DNA of 64,000 nt, from contig NC_072895.1 of the NCBI RefSeq assembly GCF_027943255.1, positions 40,584,001 through 40,648,000 of the forward strand, in the 5' to 3' direction. This document shows, one piece after another, positions 21,880-34,000 of this stretch. Each line of letters starts with the position of its first letter. Position 1 is the stretch's first letter. The translations under genes were made by a program, and so were the position numbers. Origin of the DNA: Anastrepha obliqua (Eukaryota > Arthropoda > Insecta > Diptera > Tephritidae). A model generated the notes under the pieces. The model searched no databases and was not told the origin of the DNA. It was given only the letters and a program-made list of their open reading frames with translations.

Positions 21880-22029
21880 GTACAACTCAGAGGCTTGTCA
21901 TTGCCTCCCGAGGGTGCCCGTTCCAGAAAAAACTTGTTCTATCGTTTGGCGTTTCATGCCCAAGTTTCAAACCCAGACACTATCGAATGGTAGTCACGCA
22001 TCAACCCATTCGACTCTAACTACCGCCGG
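21880..22029 (-). mobile_element. tRNA-derived SINE, copy 4 (right arm of the pair)
   Basis: Reading on the minus strand gives a tRNA-like head, CCATTCGATAGTG, a B-box-like GGGTTTGAAAC and the body phrase GGAGGCAATGACAAGCCTC. Diverged from copy 3 and facing it, so the two insertions are independent and of different age. Confidence 0.65.
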
Positions 22030-22690
22030 TATAAGGCAGACTATTACGATTATGTTGACCTTAATTAGTTTTGTCTTTCAAATATGCTGTACTAAGAATT
22101 GTCTAAAAATATTCCTGCTAAGCAACACAACTTTTTGCTTACGTTATAAGAAAATATCCCAACTTTAAGGGGTTATATATGTACCTTGTGTTGGACTAAA
22201 AAATCGAAAATTTTTTTATGGCATGTTCTAAAAGTGCATCATCTTAAAAATATAAATTCAAAAAATCATAAAGATCGGAGCACTAGAACGAAAGTTACAG
22301 ACCATGGAAGCGCGCGACCTTTCTTGGAACGAGAAGTGTACGCAAAACTTTAGACGCGATTATCTCGAAGTCGTGTTTATTGAAAATTACCGTCGCAGTG
22401 ATCATTATTTATCAAAAACTATTTGACCGATTTGCATACACTTTTTTTTAATTACTCGAAGTTACAACCTCGTCAATCTGAACGGTTCACTTTTTATAAA
22501 TATTTGCATAGTTCGCTGGAATTATATTAATTTTTTTTTTTTAGTTTTTCAACCTCTCCAAAATCGTTTTTTTGGTGCAAAGCGGTTTTCATATCGAGAA
22601 AATTTTTGTTTGGGTAAATAAACCGTTCAGATTCACTAAACAACATTTTTCTACAATAATCATTTAATTTTTTTGATTTCAGACTCCGGA
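22030..22690. other. Anonymous AT-rich repeat-like stretch
   Basis: No coding content. The stretch from AAGGGGTTATATATGTACC (22170) through AAACTTTAGACGCGATT shares an inverted short motif with 13.85 kb and looks like a dispersed non-coding repeat, but termini could not be established. Confidence 0.35.
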
Positions 22691-22699
22691 TGAATATCG

Positions 22700-23740
22700 T
22701 CCAAAGCCGGTATGTAACCTGTTAGGTTCAGTAGATATTGTGTATGGTACTGGATCTCGTCAGCATAGTCTAAAAGATGCCTCCTGACATTCCAAGAGGT
22801 TGCTTAGCCTCCAGCAAGTGCCTGCAGATGTAATTCCTGGGGTAGCAGCCCATCAAGAATTGCTTGTTGGATATCCTACTATTCGATTTAACAGGGATCA
22901 TAGTAGCCTCGCTATGAAGATGTTGTAAAGGATGCATACCATGGCAGTATTTTGGCAGATTTGGAGTTTCATCCACGGCGTGTCACTAGTCACAGGCGAC
23001 TAAATGAGCGTGCATAATTCAGAACCGGCCGGCCAATTGCTTTACTTGTCACCAGCAACAGTTCTTTTTAGACCTTACTGAGGAGAGCAAACTAATAAAG
23101 ATTACATCCAGTAATTAGTAGTTGTTAACAGTCGGTATTGGTGTGTCATTCATTTTAATCTTCAGCTGTAGATTGACCTCCTTCATCCACATGGTGAATA
23201 GAGCCGCCGTGGATTTAGTGGGGCAATTTTGGATTTTCCTTACAGCGAAGAAGCGAGAAAAGCTGAAGAGATAAGCGTTCATTTTTGAGCACAAGCCATC
23301 AGTACTATTGCCAGACGCCAATATCAAGCAATCGTCTTCGCATAAGATGAGTGAAACTCCTTCTGGTCGTTAGGGATGCTTTGAAATATACATAGACGGT
23401 AAGAAGCAAGGTTGAAAGGGCACTACCCTGTGGGACACCTTGCTTTTTTCTCTTCTGTTTTGAGTTTTAGTTCCGAAATATTACTGACTAGTGTCGACCA
23501 CACAGGTAGTTTGTGGACCCCTCCGACGGCGGAAGAATCAACTGTTGAATATCATTGAAAGGCGAGTAATGGCTAACTGTATCGAAAGCCTCCAATAAGT
23601 CTGACGTCCTACTCCCCCAGAAGCAGTTTTGGTTAAGCTCGCGGTTAATCCGTGTGTTTATGGACCTGTGGTGGTATAAACTAGACTTGTCTAGTGCGCT
23701 GAACCCTACCAAGCTCTTTGCCCTCTTTGCCTTGGGAAAA
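22700..23740 (-). mobile_element. Second, strongly decayed LINE copy (RT portion)
   Basis: On the minus strand two fragments correspond to the LINE at 1.6-2.7 kb. One at 23115-23327 has ILASGNSTDGLCSKMNAYL, compare IMASGNDIDGLCSKVNDYL. The other at 22770-22976 has LHSEATMIPVK and RHLLEAKQPL, compare LHDEAHMLPVK and RHLLEPEPPP. Frames are interrupted. The copy is in the same orientation as the first and represents an older insertion of a related family member. Confidence 0.8.
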
Positions 23741-24039
23741 AATCAATTTTTTCAATATTTTACATATATGTAATTGGATGAGGCATTGTGACGAGTAAAA
23801 GGAACAAAAGACCTTTAGGTCGAAGTGCAAATCTTCAATTAATTTAATTCTAAATCTCATACTTATAAATTATTTGCAATAAATTTATTCCAGATTTATT
23901 AGCATTTAGTTAATCGCAAATCGCGAATCGTGTATTTATTATTAGTTCATAAAATCATCAACGTCTTACAACTAAAAATCATGTAGGCATAAATGAGCGT
24001 CAGCTTACAAACGAAACTACAATCACGAAATATATGTTT

Positions 24040-26632
24040 TTAGTCCAGTAATTTCTTCTTCGACTTAGGTGTAGATATCGTTTTGAGCGCCACTCTTCTT
24101 GGCGTCCTATTGCTTGATATGGGTGTTTTCGGTGTTGGGGTCTTCATAGAATCTTCATTTGTAGTAGATGTCTCAGCAACTATAGATTTTTCGGCATCTT
24201 TATTACCTAGTTCAGTTGTCGCCTTAGCAGTACCTGCCATAGAATTGTCTATGGAATCCTCGTATACCAAACGTATATCTTCTGTGCACTCCAGCGTGGT
24301 ATCGTTGATTACGGCCGGTTTTGAAGTACCAGTAACATTCAATTTAACAGTCAAATCGTCTTTTGTTGATTGCGGTGCCGTCTGCTTTGCAGATCCCTCA
24401 TCGTCCACTTCCATAGGTGTTGGCCAAGCATCAAGCGCTACTTCCTCCACACTTGTGGTAACCGGTGGTGCTGGCGCTACAATAATTGCACGCGGCGTTC
24501 GCCGCACTGATATTGGTGTTGCACTCTTAGACTGTCGCGTTGCACAAGCACTTAGTTTAGCACCGGATGCTGGAGACTGAATGCCCTGTGCTGGTATATT
24601 TGTAGCCATAGTAGAATTAAGAGTAGCTCCACTCGTTGATGGTGTGTTAGTGGTTTTGATTATGTTAGGTAATGGAGCACCACGGGGAGTGCGTCTAACC
24701 ATTATCGGTGTGACTGGACGACTCTTTTTCTCCGGCGATTCAAATCTTTCATCGGAACTAAGAATTTCTTTGTCGATAATAATTGTAGCGCCAAGTGTTT
24801 TCGTAATTGCCAAAGCTGCTGTAGAATTACTAGAGTTCTTTAGTGCGTCATTACCAACAATATCTTTATCTGTTGGTGGTATAACTTTTTCTTCGCCTTT
24901 CACACATTTTGAGTCTTCAATGGATTTTCGCTGTACTGCTTGCACTTCTATTACTTCATCAGTTTTTTGCTCTTCGGGTATTTCAGCTAGTGGATCGCGC
25001 TTCGCCGTACCAGACTCCTTCTGCTCATCGGTAGATGTTTTACTCTCTTTTACGCTTTGCCCATCGTTTTCCTTTTGCTTCTTGGTTTTTTTTACTACTG
25101 CGCTTGTATCATTGGCACTAAGAATTTGTGCCGCGTTTTCATATTCTTCTCCTAATTCGCCTGCCTCAAAGGTGATTAGCGAACAGAAACCATCGGTGCT
25201 TGATACAACCACAATGCGGCCATCACTTGACCAGGTTACATCGGTCAACCGGGTGTAATGGATGTTCGAGATAACAGCAAAAGGTTGGCGCTGCTGTGTA
25301 TCATAAAAGTAAACCGAACTACGTGTAGCTACTGCGAATATCATGCGATAAGGCAGTGGCACAACTGGTGGATTAACATCGGCTTTATGTGGCCGCAATC
25401 TATACAGAATCGGGCAACATCGCACCGCTACAGTGTACTGTCCAGGACAAGGTAATACAATAGCAGGCTGACGAAAAGCGTGACGGCTAAAGACATAAGT
25501 GGTGTGCAACGATTGAGCGACACCTTCAATTTCCGCAACACCAGCAGGTGTCAGCAGCAACTTGCCATCTGGCGTAAAACAGAGTCGACGAAAGAATGTT
25601 TGTAGCGTGTCATCGTGGAATAAACGCAATCGTTGTCCATGCAGTTCATGGCCCTCACTCACAGGCAGCGATGTTTTGTTAATACGATACAGAACCCTTT
25701 TTGTTTGTATGTCGAAAATACGCAGAAATCTACAGGAAGCAAACAGTTATTTACTTTAGTGCTGACTAAATAATGGATATCGGTACTATTAAAGTTTCAT
25801 GAAATAAAGAGATCTAGAGAATCGGAGTTATAAATATCAATTGTAAATGTAATGCGCCGGAAAAACAAAAGGTACCATAATTACTCAGATTTATATTGAG
25901 TAAATATTTTGTTTTCAACTGCATTCCACAAAAGTATGTGAATAAGGATGTATGCTCTTACAACTGATCTTGAAAAATTATGTCAGTATCCCTTGGCATA
26001 ATATTCATGAATTTTTAATAGTTCCCCTTTGTTTTACTTTACCTATCTGAGCTTAGTGTTGCAATATACTGATTTTTTGGATCCCAAGCCACTCCTTGAA
26101 CAAACGACTTATGATCCCGCAACATGCCAATTGATTTGCCTTTGTGCACATCCCAAACAATAGCTGTGTTATCCACTGAGCCACTTACGAGAAACTGGGA
26201 GTTCGGAGCCCAGCTCAAGTCATAAATATCCTCCATGTGGCCTCGTAATACCTTCAAAACAATCCATACTTCTTTGTCTTGTTCGTTAGTGTTGTCTAAT
26301 ATATTCAACGGTTCCAGTTCACCTTTCTGCTTCCAAATAAATACGACACTCTCGTCGTCTCCGGATGCTAACAGTTCGCCATTTGGTGACCATTTCACAG
26401 CATTCACAGCACGCTGATGGCGCGTTAGATCTGCAACTAATTCTAACTCTATATCGTTTTCGTTCTCGGTATAATTCATGTACCAGATGAGTACGTGGGC
26501 ATCCGTTCCACCAGAGGCAAGGCGATGTTTAGCAATGGATTTTTCTGCCAGCCCGACTGATTGAGGCTGTATATCAACACTCAGCACTGGATCGCGATTG
26601 TGCCAAGATATTTCGGGTATTTTGCACTTCAT
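24040..26632 (-). CDS. Caf1-105: Chromatin assembly factor 1 p105/p60 subunit (two exons)
   Basis: Middle subunit of CAF-1, which deposits H3-H4 on newly replicated DNA in the nucleus together with p180 and p55. Exons on the minus strand are 26632-26043 and 25729-24040 (GT-AG, phase 2), 759 residues. The N-terminal half is a WD40 propeller: GGTDAHVLIW, GDDESVVFIWKQ, GSVDNTAIVWDVHKGK, LSSDRFLRIFDIQTK, then STDGFCSLITF. The C-terminal 330 residues are low complexity, lysine/serine/threonine-rich, and contain three similar basic motifs (VTPIMVRRTPR about 536, ATPISVRRTPR about 600, TPISSNRTPRR about 732). These may correspond to the Asf1-binding B-like motifs of this family (inference). The length is near what I recall for Drosophila. 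Long plus-strand frames over the C-terminal region are antisense shadows. Confidence 0.93.
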
Positions 26633-28785
26633 GCTTCAGCTATTTACTTTATAATTTTACTTGAAGCTGAAATCTTTATTAACAATCACTTATTGCAACC
26701 ACAAGTCAATCGAAAGCAAAAATTGTATTTACGCGCCAAATCCCCATCAACAGAACACACCTCTGCTTTGCAATGTCAAAAGTAAGATAGACCAAAACAA
26801 AATAAAAATAAGGTTACCGCATACAATTTTAATTTCGGAAATATACAATAATTCGGAGTTTTAGGATTATATGAATATTTTCAAGAAAGTATCTTAAAAA
26901 CCCAGTGTAAAGATCTGCAAAATTAAAATTTATGGGGCTGTGCTTTCCTTTTCTACCACGATATATTTGCTTATAATGTCTAAGTGCGTGGCCCGAATTT
27001 AAAAATTATAACACGCAAATGTAGTCACTATATCAGCCTTTTGATTTATATTACTTTTTATAAATTAAAATTAAGAATAAATAGCAATATTTAACGTTAA
27101 AAATACGTCTTTTTTGCATAAGCTTGAAAAAATGCCCTATTACAGACGCCTATTTCACTTAAATACAAACACAGAAAAGTACCAAAATCACTTATAAACA
27201 TTCCTTATTACATTAAGATTCGATTTAAATCTATTTTTACTAAATAATAGTCCAAATTCTATTAAAATTCTATTATTACAAATGTTCTTCTAACCGTTTG
27301 TAATACCGTGCAGAATAAATTTGAGGAGCGAACTGTCAAACGAACGATGAGAGAGAGAAGAACAAAGCGAAATAAGAAAAACCCAGTCAACCAAAAAGGA
27401 GCACTTCTTTTATTGTTATTTCTATTATTTATAGGGGCGCTTTTTTGATTTCAAATATACATATTTATATACAATATATGTAACAAAAACAAATATTTTT
27501 ACAAATACTGAAAATTTGGAATAAAAATTGCGCGATTTTTAGTCCAAATTTTCGCCTGCGGCGCTTTTTTGCTTTCAAATATACATATACAAAAAAAATT
27601 TTTATAAATAGTGAAATAATGCAAAATCGGACAATTTTTGACCTAAATTTTCGCCATCGGCACTCATAACTTTTACGATAAAACCACGTTTTAATAAGTG
27701 CTATGAAATATAAAACCTAATTTAAATGCTTGCTGCGTTGACGACTGCTGTATACTCTTCTCTTCAACTGTATTTCAGTACAAACTGCAAATGCGGTCGG
27801 ACAAAACCTAATTTTTAAACTTCTCCTGGGGGTTCCATAGGGACACCAGGAGGTTGGGACTTTCACAGTTATAATGGTGTGACCTTGCTCTTTCTAAAGG
27901 GCGTGGTGGGTGGTGCCACGCTCCCTCCCTCTCCGTCCCCCATTCAAATATATCGTGGTAGTAAAGGAAAGTTTTGCCATTTATGGTTATGCATTTAAAT
28001 TTCGTATTAAATGAATTCGGAAACAACTTTTTGCCACTTTACAAGTCCCATATACTATCTAAAGAAAAAGTGCACAACAGCTCGATCTGAAACTTCAAAC
28101 GAAGATGCCAGTTTAAAAATAATAAGGATTTTGAAATATATAACACAAAAATATACTTTAAAGTTTGAATTTTATTATATTTAAATTTGATTGGGACAGT
28201 ATATTTTTTCTGATAATTTCAGTGTTTTTTTTTTACAAAAAATGTAAATGCCCCTGAAGGAGAGGAGGTATAATGGCAATATCGCTTATATTTTAAGTAT
28301 AATAATAATAATTGAAACACTATGCTATTCTAATCGAATTCTAAAATTCTTTTATGGCTCACCGGTTTTGAAAGAAATTTAATACTAAATATTGAAAAAA
28401 TTTAACAATAAACCTGAATGCGAACTTTCGACATAGCTAAAGCATTTACAGCCTCGTATATTTGGTTTACAAAAATGGAATACGTTCTTAAACTGAATAA
28501 AAATAAATACGAATAAGTAGCTTAATTTACATTTCAATGTATGCATTGAAGAGGATGTTCCTTCCTTTTTTGTAATCAACTATATATTTTTATTTTATAA
28601 ATTACCTTAAAATTTAATAGACCATACCGCACGATCGGACGAAGGTCGATTGCCGCCTCTTTAATTCCCTCATTCTTATCAATACTTGTAATAGCTAAAT
28701 GAATTTTGTTTTGCCAATTAGAAGCAGTTACAGCAACACAAGGAAAAAACAAAAACATAGTTATACAATCCAAATGTATATTCCT
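26633..28785. other. Caf1-105 / Cdk5 intergenic region
   Basis: Both neighbouring genes are on the minus strand, so this holds the Caf1-105 promoter and the Cdk5 3' untranslated region. A TTTATT at 28589-28594 is a plausible Cdk5 poly(A) signal read on the minus strand. A two-unit tandem repeat lies at 27433-27662. The minus-strand frame 27808-28026 shows unusually balanced codon use but no domain I recognise. Confidence 0.5.
27433..27662. repeat. Two-unit tandem repeat, about 123-bp period
   Basis: Unit 1 begins GGGGCGCTTTTTTGATTTC and ends AAATTTTCGCC. Unit 2 begins GGCGCTTTTTTGCTTTCAAA and ends AAATTTTCGCC. The shared flanks and the intervening ATATACATAT and GGA/GGACAATTTTTG phrases show a diverged tandem duplication. 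Confidence 0.65.
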
Positions 28786-29872
28786 TCAATGGTTGGATGA
28801 ACTTTCAGTGAAGTACGGGTGTTGCATGGCCTGTTCCGCACTAATGCGCTGATTTGGCCGACACACTAATAGCTTCTGCAGTAAGTCCCGACCCTTGGAA
28901 TTTAGACGGGGTACTATTTGGCTCCACGATGTAATAGGCGGAAAGGCTATAAAAAAAAGTTTATCCATATGAAATTTTTAAAATTTTCCAGAGGTTATAT
29001 TCTGCACATACATGGAAGCGCCACATAGTCAGCCAAATGAGTCACTCCAGGCCATGATTCTTCTGAAGGAGTACCAAGTACACGGAAGATTTTCATCAGC
29101 TGATCCAAAACATCTGAGCCAGGGAAAAGTGGGCGACCGGCATCGGCAAGCTCAGCGAAGATGCAACCAGCCGACCACATATCGATGCTGGTTGTATATA
29201 GCTTTGCGCCAAAGAGTACATCTGGCGGTCGATACCACAGCGTAACTACTTCAGCAGAGTAGCACTTGACAGGAATGCCAAACGCACGCGCGAGACCTTT
29301 AAAACAATAAAGCACAATACAATTTCACTTTCTCTTCACAAAGTTTTTTGTTTACCAAAATCAGCTAGTTTTAGCTCCCCGTTTTTATTTATTAATAAAT
29401 TCTGTGGCTTCAAGTCACGATGGAGTACATTGTGGCTGTGACAGAACGCAAGTCCACGCAACAGTTGTAACATAAAGCTGCGACAAACTGCCATATCGAT
29501 TTCTCCATTTAAACTATCAAAGTATTTCTTCAAATCCTGGTCGCAATGCTCAAAAACCAGCGTCAGCTTCTTGTCTGAATGCAGCACATCATAGAGACGC
29601 ACAATGTTTTTGTGCTTCAACTCCTGTATTTACATACAAACATATTCATCGTGCAAACATATTAAATCGAAAACAAACAAAAAAATTTTCTTCCTCCCAC
29701 ACACCTTTAGAAGACAAATTTCCCTAAGGGCTGAGCTGGGTACTCCCTCGTCGTCTTCATCCAAACGGACACGTTTCAATGCCACAATCTCCATGGTCTC
29801 GCGATTGCGACCCTTAAACACAGTACCATAGGTACCCTCACCGATTTTTTCCAATTTTTCATATTTTTGCAT
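28786..29872 (-). CDS. Cdk5: Cyclin-dependent kinase 5 (four exons)
   Basis: Proline-directed Ser/Thr kinase activated by p35-type partners, acting in neurons. Exons on the minus strand: 29872-29705, 29623-29356, 29296-29012, 28946-28786; 293 residues, the family's normal size. The start is the ATG of [16 protein letters not shown]; an upstream in-frame ATG at 29893 would add only seven residues not found in the family. Visible landmarks: glycine loop [19 protein letters not shown] lysine, the Cdk5-diagnostic PSSALRE helix, catalytic loop [14 protein letters not shown] split across an intron (LADFG/LARAF), activation segment [20 protein letters not shown] and C-terminal [18 protein letters not shown]. 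All catalytic residues are present, so it should be active. It is divergently placed against Rme-8, 1.1 kb away. Confidence 0.97.
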
Positions 29873-31019
29873 TTTAAGCAACACACAAAACAACCGGTAA
29901 CTAACTTAATTTATAGCCAGCAATTTTATCAAAAATTTGCAAATTTCTTAAAACATTTACTCCAGTGTTGTAAATGTTCGCTTGAGTTTTAAAATAATAC
30001 GAAAATAGAAATGTTCTAAAAACTGATAAGAGATGTCTTGTGAGGAGTTGCAGATTGGCATAACACGAATAAATAAATTTTAAACTACCGTCTATACTAA
30101 GTAAGTACGTCTTTCACAAACAAAAATTTAAATATTTAGTTAAATATTAATTCTAAAAGCTATTGTTAATTAATTCTAAATAAACACTTTATTATTGTCT
30201 AATGCGTTCTAAAAGTGAGTAGTGTTGTAAAGCAGCTTAACAGCTGTGTATTTTTTCGCATTACCTTTTCCCAAGGCTTCTTAAATGTCAATTGGGAAAA
30301 ATCTGTTGTGGATAGAGTAGTTACTTTGCAAAAAATCCTATCAAATGTACATTAATTGTAAACTATTATTCGGAAAAACGTATTTAAATATATCAATTTA
30401 ATGTCTGTGTTCTACGCAGCAGAGTGGAAGATGTATTAACGTAGCGGAAAAGTAAATATAACATGAGTAAATTGAAGTCATTAGCCGCGGTGAGAGGCGC
30501 TGTTGCTCGTTTTGCCCTGCTATTTGCAATCGTAGTCGCAGTCGATGACGCTGTCTTGTTGGCCAACGGGCGGCTTTGTCAGCATCGCAGTCATAATTGT
30601 CGCTGCCGCTGTTTTTAAAAGTCGATTTACTTCAGTGATAATTACTCCCCCTTTTTGGATACCTCGATATGTTCTTTACTGTGTTTGGCTACTGTTGCTC
30701 TACTGATAACTTCAATTAGGCAGTGCAAAGCAAAAACTGCGCTGAAATTTGATCAATGATAGGAAAAATTTTTGAGTATTAGTCAACGTTGATAAAAATA
30801 ATACCTTAAGAAAAATGACGAAATTTGAATGTTGATTTGCTTAATTACATTCTACACTTTTTATTTAATTTCAGAGGGTCATCATCATTGAATTCTTCAC
30901 TTGTTATCGCGAGGTCGTTGGGTCATCAACGATACACCCGCTGGAAAGAAATAACGCAGTTACCAGTGTTGCCTCTAAACAGTGCACATTTTAGCTAATT
31001 TAAGTTTAACAACTTTACG
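29873..31019. promoter_or_regulatory. Divergent Cdk5 / Rme-8 promoter region
   Basis: A gap of 1147 bases separates two divergently transcribed start codons, so both promoters should lie here. A locally GC-richer block occurs at 30480-30650. A pyrimidine-rich AG (TTTAATTTCAG at about 30865-30875) before the Rme-8 ATG could be the acceptor of an untranslated first exon, but the donor is not identified. Confidence 0.4.
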
Positions 31020-34000
31020 ATGGTGCCGCCAAAGGATAATGTGGACCTAGAGTGCTTTCTGGTAACAAAGCACTCGTGGAAGGGGAAATACAAACGTATT
31101 TTGGCTATTGGCACCACGGGCATCTCCACATATAATCCGGATAAATCTGATCTGACAAATCGTTGGACTTATTCAGACATTGTTTCGGCGGCACCAAGCA
31201 AAACCTCAAATGTTAGTGAGCCCATTTCGTTTTACACAAATGTTTTAATAAAAATATTTCATTTCATCCACTGCAGATACCTAATGAATTTGTGATAACT
31301 ATAAAAAAAGAGAAACGCGTCGATTCCATACGACTTTCATCTGAATATCGCAATGACATACTTTGTTCGATATTAAAATACTACAAAGAATTTGCTGATA
31401 AGCCGAAAAATTCACAAGTAAGTTTGTTGAGCTAACACGCCCATTCGATTTATTTATACCAGATTTGTCTTTGTTTATATGTACGTATGTAGGTTTTTGT
31501 TATTTTTACTTAAATGTTTGTTTACATTATGCTTGCAGCGTTTCCCTGCTTATAAGTATCATTGGTCCGGCATCAGTTTACCCACAATGCTTGAAGTCAC
31601 GCCGTGCTCATTAGATCAGTTAGATCCAACAACCAATGAAGTGCTCACAAGCTACATGTACAAAGACATAGAAGGCATAATAGGTACTAATAGTTCTTTT
31701 GTCATAATATTCTGAAAACTGAATGCATGTAATGGGCTTTAACCACATATATAATTGAATTAAATGTAAAATTAACACTGATTGAGACAATTGCATTGAG
31801 CTAACATTTTAGGAATTTCAGAATCAGTACAGGACTCCCAAGAATTTCATATAACACTTTTTTTCTGAACCTAATGCATTCTAACCAGTTAAAGTTCCCT
31901 TAAATCACTTAAAAATTTTTCTAAAACAATTTTTTTCTAACCCAATTTAATTTGAATTACTTGTCTGCCTTCTCTACGTTATAAGTAGGCATTTCGGACT
32001 ATGACGGTGGCATTGTTATGGCCCATGGTGGCTTCAGTCGTCTACATCTCTTTCGAGCATTGAACCATCATGAGATTGTGCAGAATATTGTTCAACGATC
32101 AGTTCAGTTTCTTGGTATTGAAACTAAGATACTCAAAAGCCAAATAACACTTGAGCAATTCGAACGCCAAAGGTTTGGTGAATATAGGTAAATATTTTGT
32201 GTGTGTATATTCAAATTGCCAAATTTACTTCATACATATACATTAATTGTAATAATATAATACTTCACTAACAGCGGTGATCAGTACCAAACGTCTATGA
32301 CCGAGTTCACTGTGCAAAAGATTACACCACGTCATCCGGATCCAGTGAAGCGCATACTTTGCCTCACGGAAGCAACACTACTGGAACGCGATCCGCAGAC
32401 ATATAGCGTGTGCACGTTACGTTTATTATCGAATGTATTTGCGCTTGTGCGCGATAAAGACAATTTACAACGTTTTTATATAGAATATAAAAATGGAATA
32501 TTGCGACAGTATTTAACAAATGATCGCGATTCGTTATTGGCTACGCTATTGGATGCTGTGCGATCGAGCGGTAACAAGGATGTGCATGTACGCATAAGCA
32601 AGACACCGCGCGGTAAGCGTTATGTACCATTTAATTGTTCCGTTGATGAGGAAACCGAAGCGAATTTGCTGCGTTTGATTATCAATAATGTGCAAAATCC
32701 AACGAAACGATTCGAAGTACTGGAACGCTTCAATGCCAATATTCCGCACAGTGGCCTCAATTACAGTGTAACGCAAGATGTAAGTAATAAAAAACACCCA
32801 TTGGGAATGTTAATTAAATTTTGTTTACTAAATAATTTTCAGAGTCTCTTTGCCGAGAATAAAGAGAAACTCATCTTGAGTGCATTACAAGCACTGGCAC
32901 AAAAAGAACTAGACAATCCAACAGCACAATTGAACAATCTCGAAATAGAAGCAATTTTTCACGCGCTCACACGTTTACTTGCTAGTAAAGTGGGCTATGG
33001 TGCATTTACAAATTTACCGGGGTAAGCTGTTTTAAAGTGATGTCTTTGGAAAATGCTATTCATAAACTTTCTAATGTAAACATTCTTATAGTTTTCGCGA
33101 AATTATTGGTACCAAAATTGTTGCCGCTCTACGCCGTAAAGATTTGGCTGTTACATACTCCGCCATCGACATGATTAACTCACTGATGCATTCAGTGAAT
33201 GCAGACCATGATTTGAAGCAAGAACAATTAAATAAATCATCGATACTTTCGTCAAAATCCTTTTTGGAAACATTGCTCAATATGTGGACAATGCATGTGG
33301 TATGCCCACGATTTAAATTTATTTTGTCAACAATTTTAATAGAAAATAAAACTGATATCAATATCTACTTTTCGTCAGAGTCATGGTAGCGGTGCGCTGG
33401 TACTTTCCGCCATGTTGGATTTCCTCACATTTGGTCTATGTGTGCCTTATAGCGAAACAACAGATGGCAAACAGTTTGATATTTTACTTGAATTGGTTGC
33501 CGAACGTGGTCGTTATTTGTACAAGCTATTTCAACATCCCTCACTGGCTATCGTTAAGGGTGCTGGACTTGTTTTACGCGCCATCATCGAGGAGGGTGAA
33601 CTGCATGTGGCACAGCAGATGCAAGCGCTCGCTTTGGATGAAGCGGCTCTGTGTCGTCATCTACTTGTTGCTTTATATACGCCATCGAATGATCCAACAT
33701 TGGCGACTCACCGCCAGTTATCGCGGCACTTAATTGGACTTTGGATTACGGACAGCGAGGAAGCGTTAGAATTATTTAAACGCATATTTGTAAGTGATTG
33801 AAATTGGGGAATAGCAAAAAAGCTTAACCATAAATTTTTGATTATAGCCCGCTGGCTTACTGATGTTCCTGGAGAGCGAGGAGAGCGTACCAAAGACTGA
33901 TGTGGAGGATGATAAGTTGAATTTTCGGGACAATTTAAAACTTGCAATACAGCATTCCAATAGAAATAGAAAGAACGTAATAGAGAAACACTTACAGGTA

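Noticed and set aside
24083..25258. Long plus-strand open frames (165 and 225 codons)
   Set aside because: Antisense to the low-complexity C-terminal exon of Caf1-105. They have no domain and exist because the Ser/Thr/Lys-rich coding strand lacks stop codons in the complement.
27808..28026. 72-codon minus-strand frame between Caf1-105 and Cdk5
   Set aside because: Balanced codon use drew attention, but I recognise no domain or splice site; possibly an old repeat.
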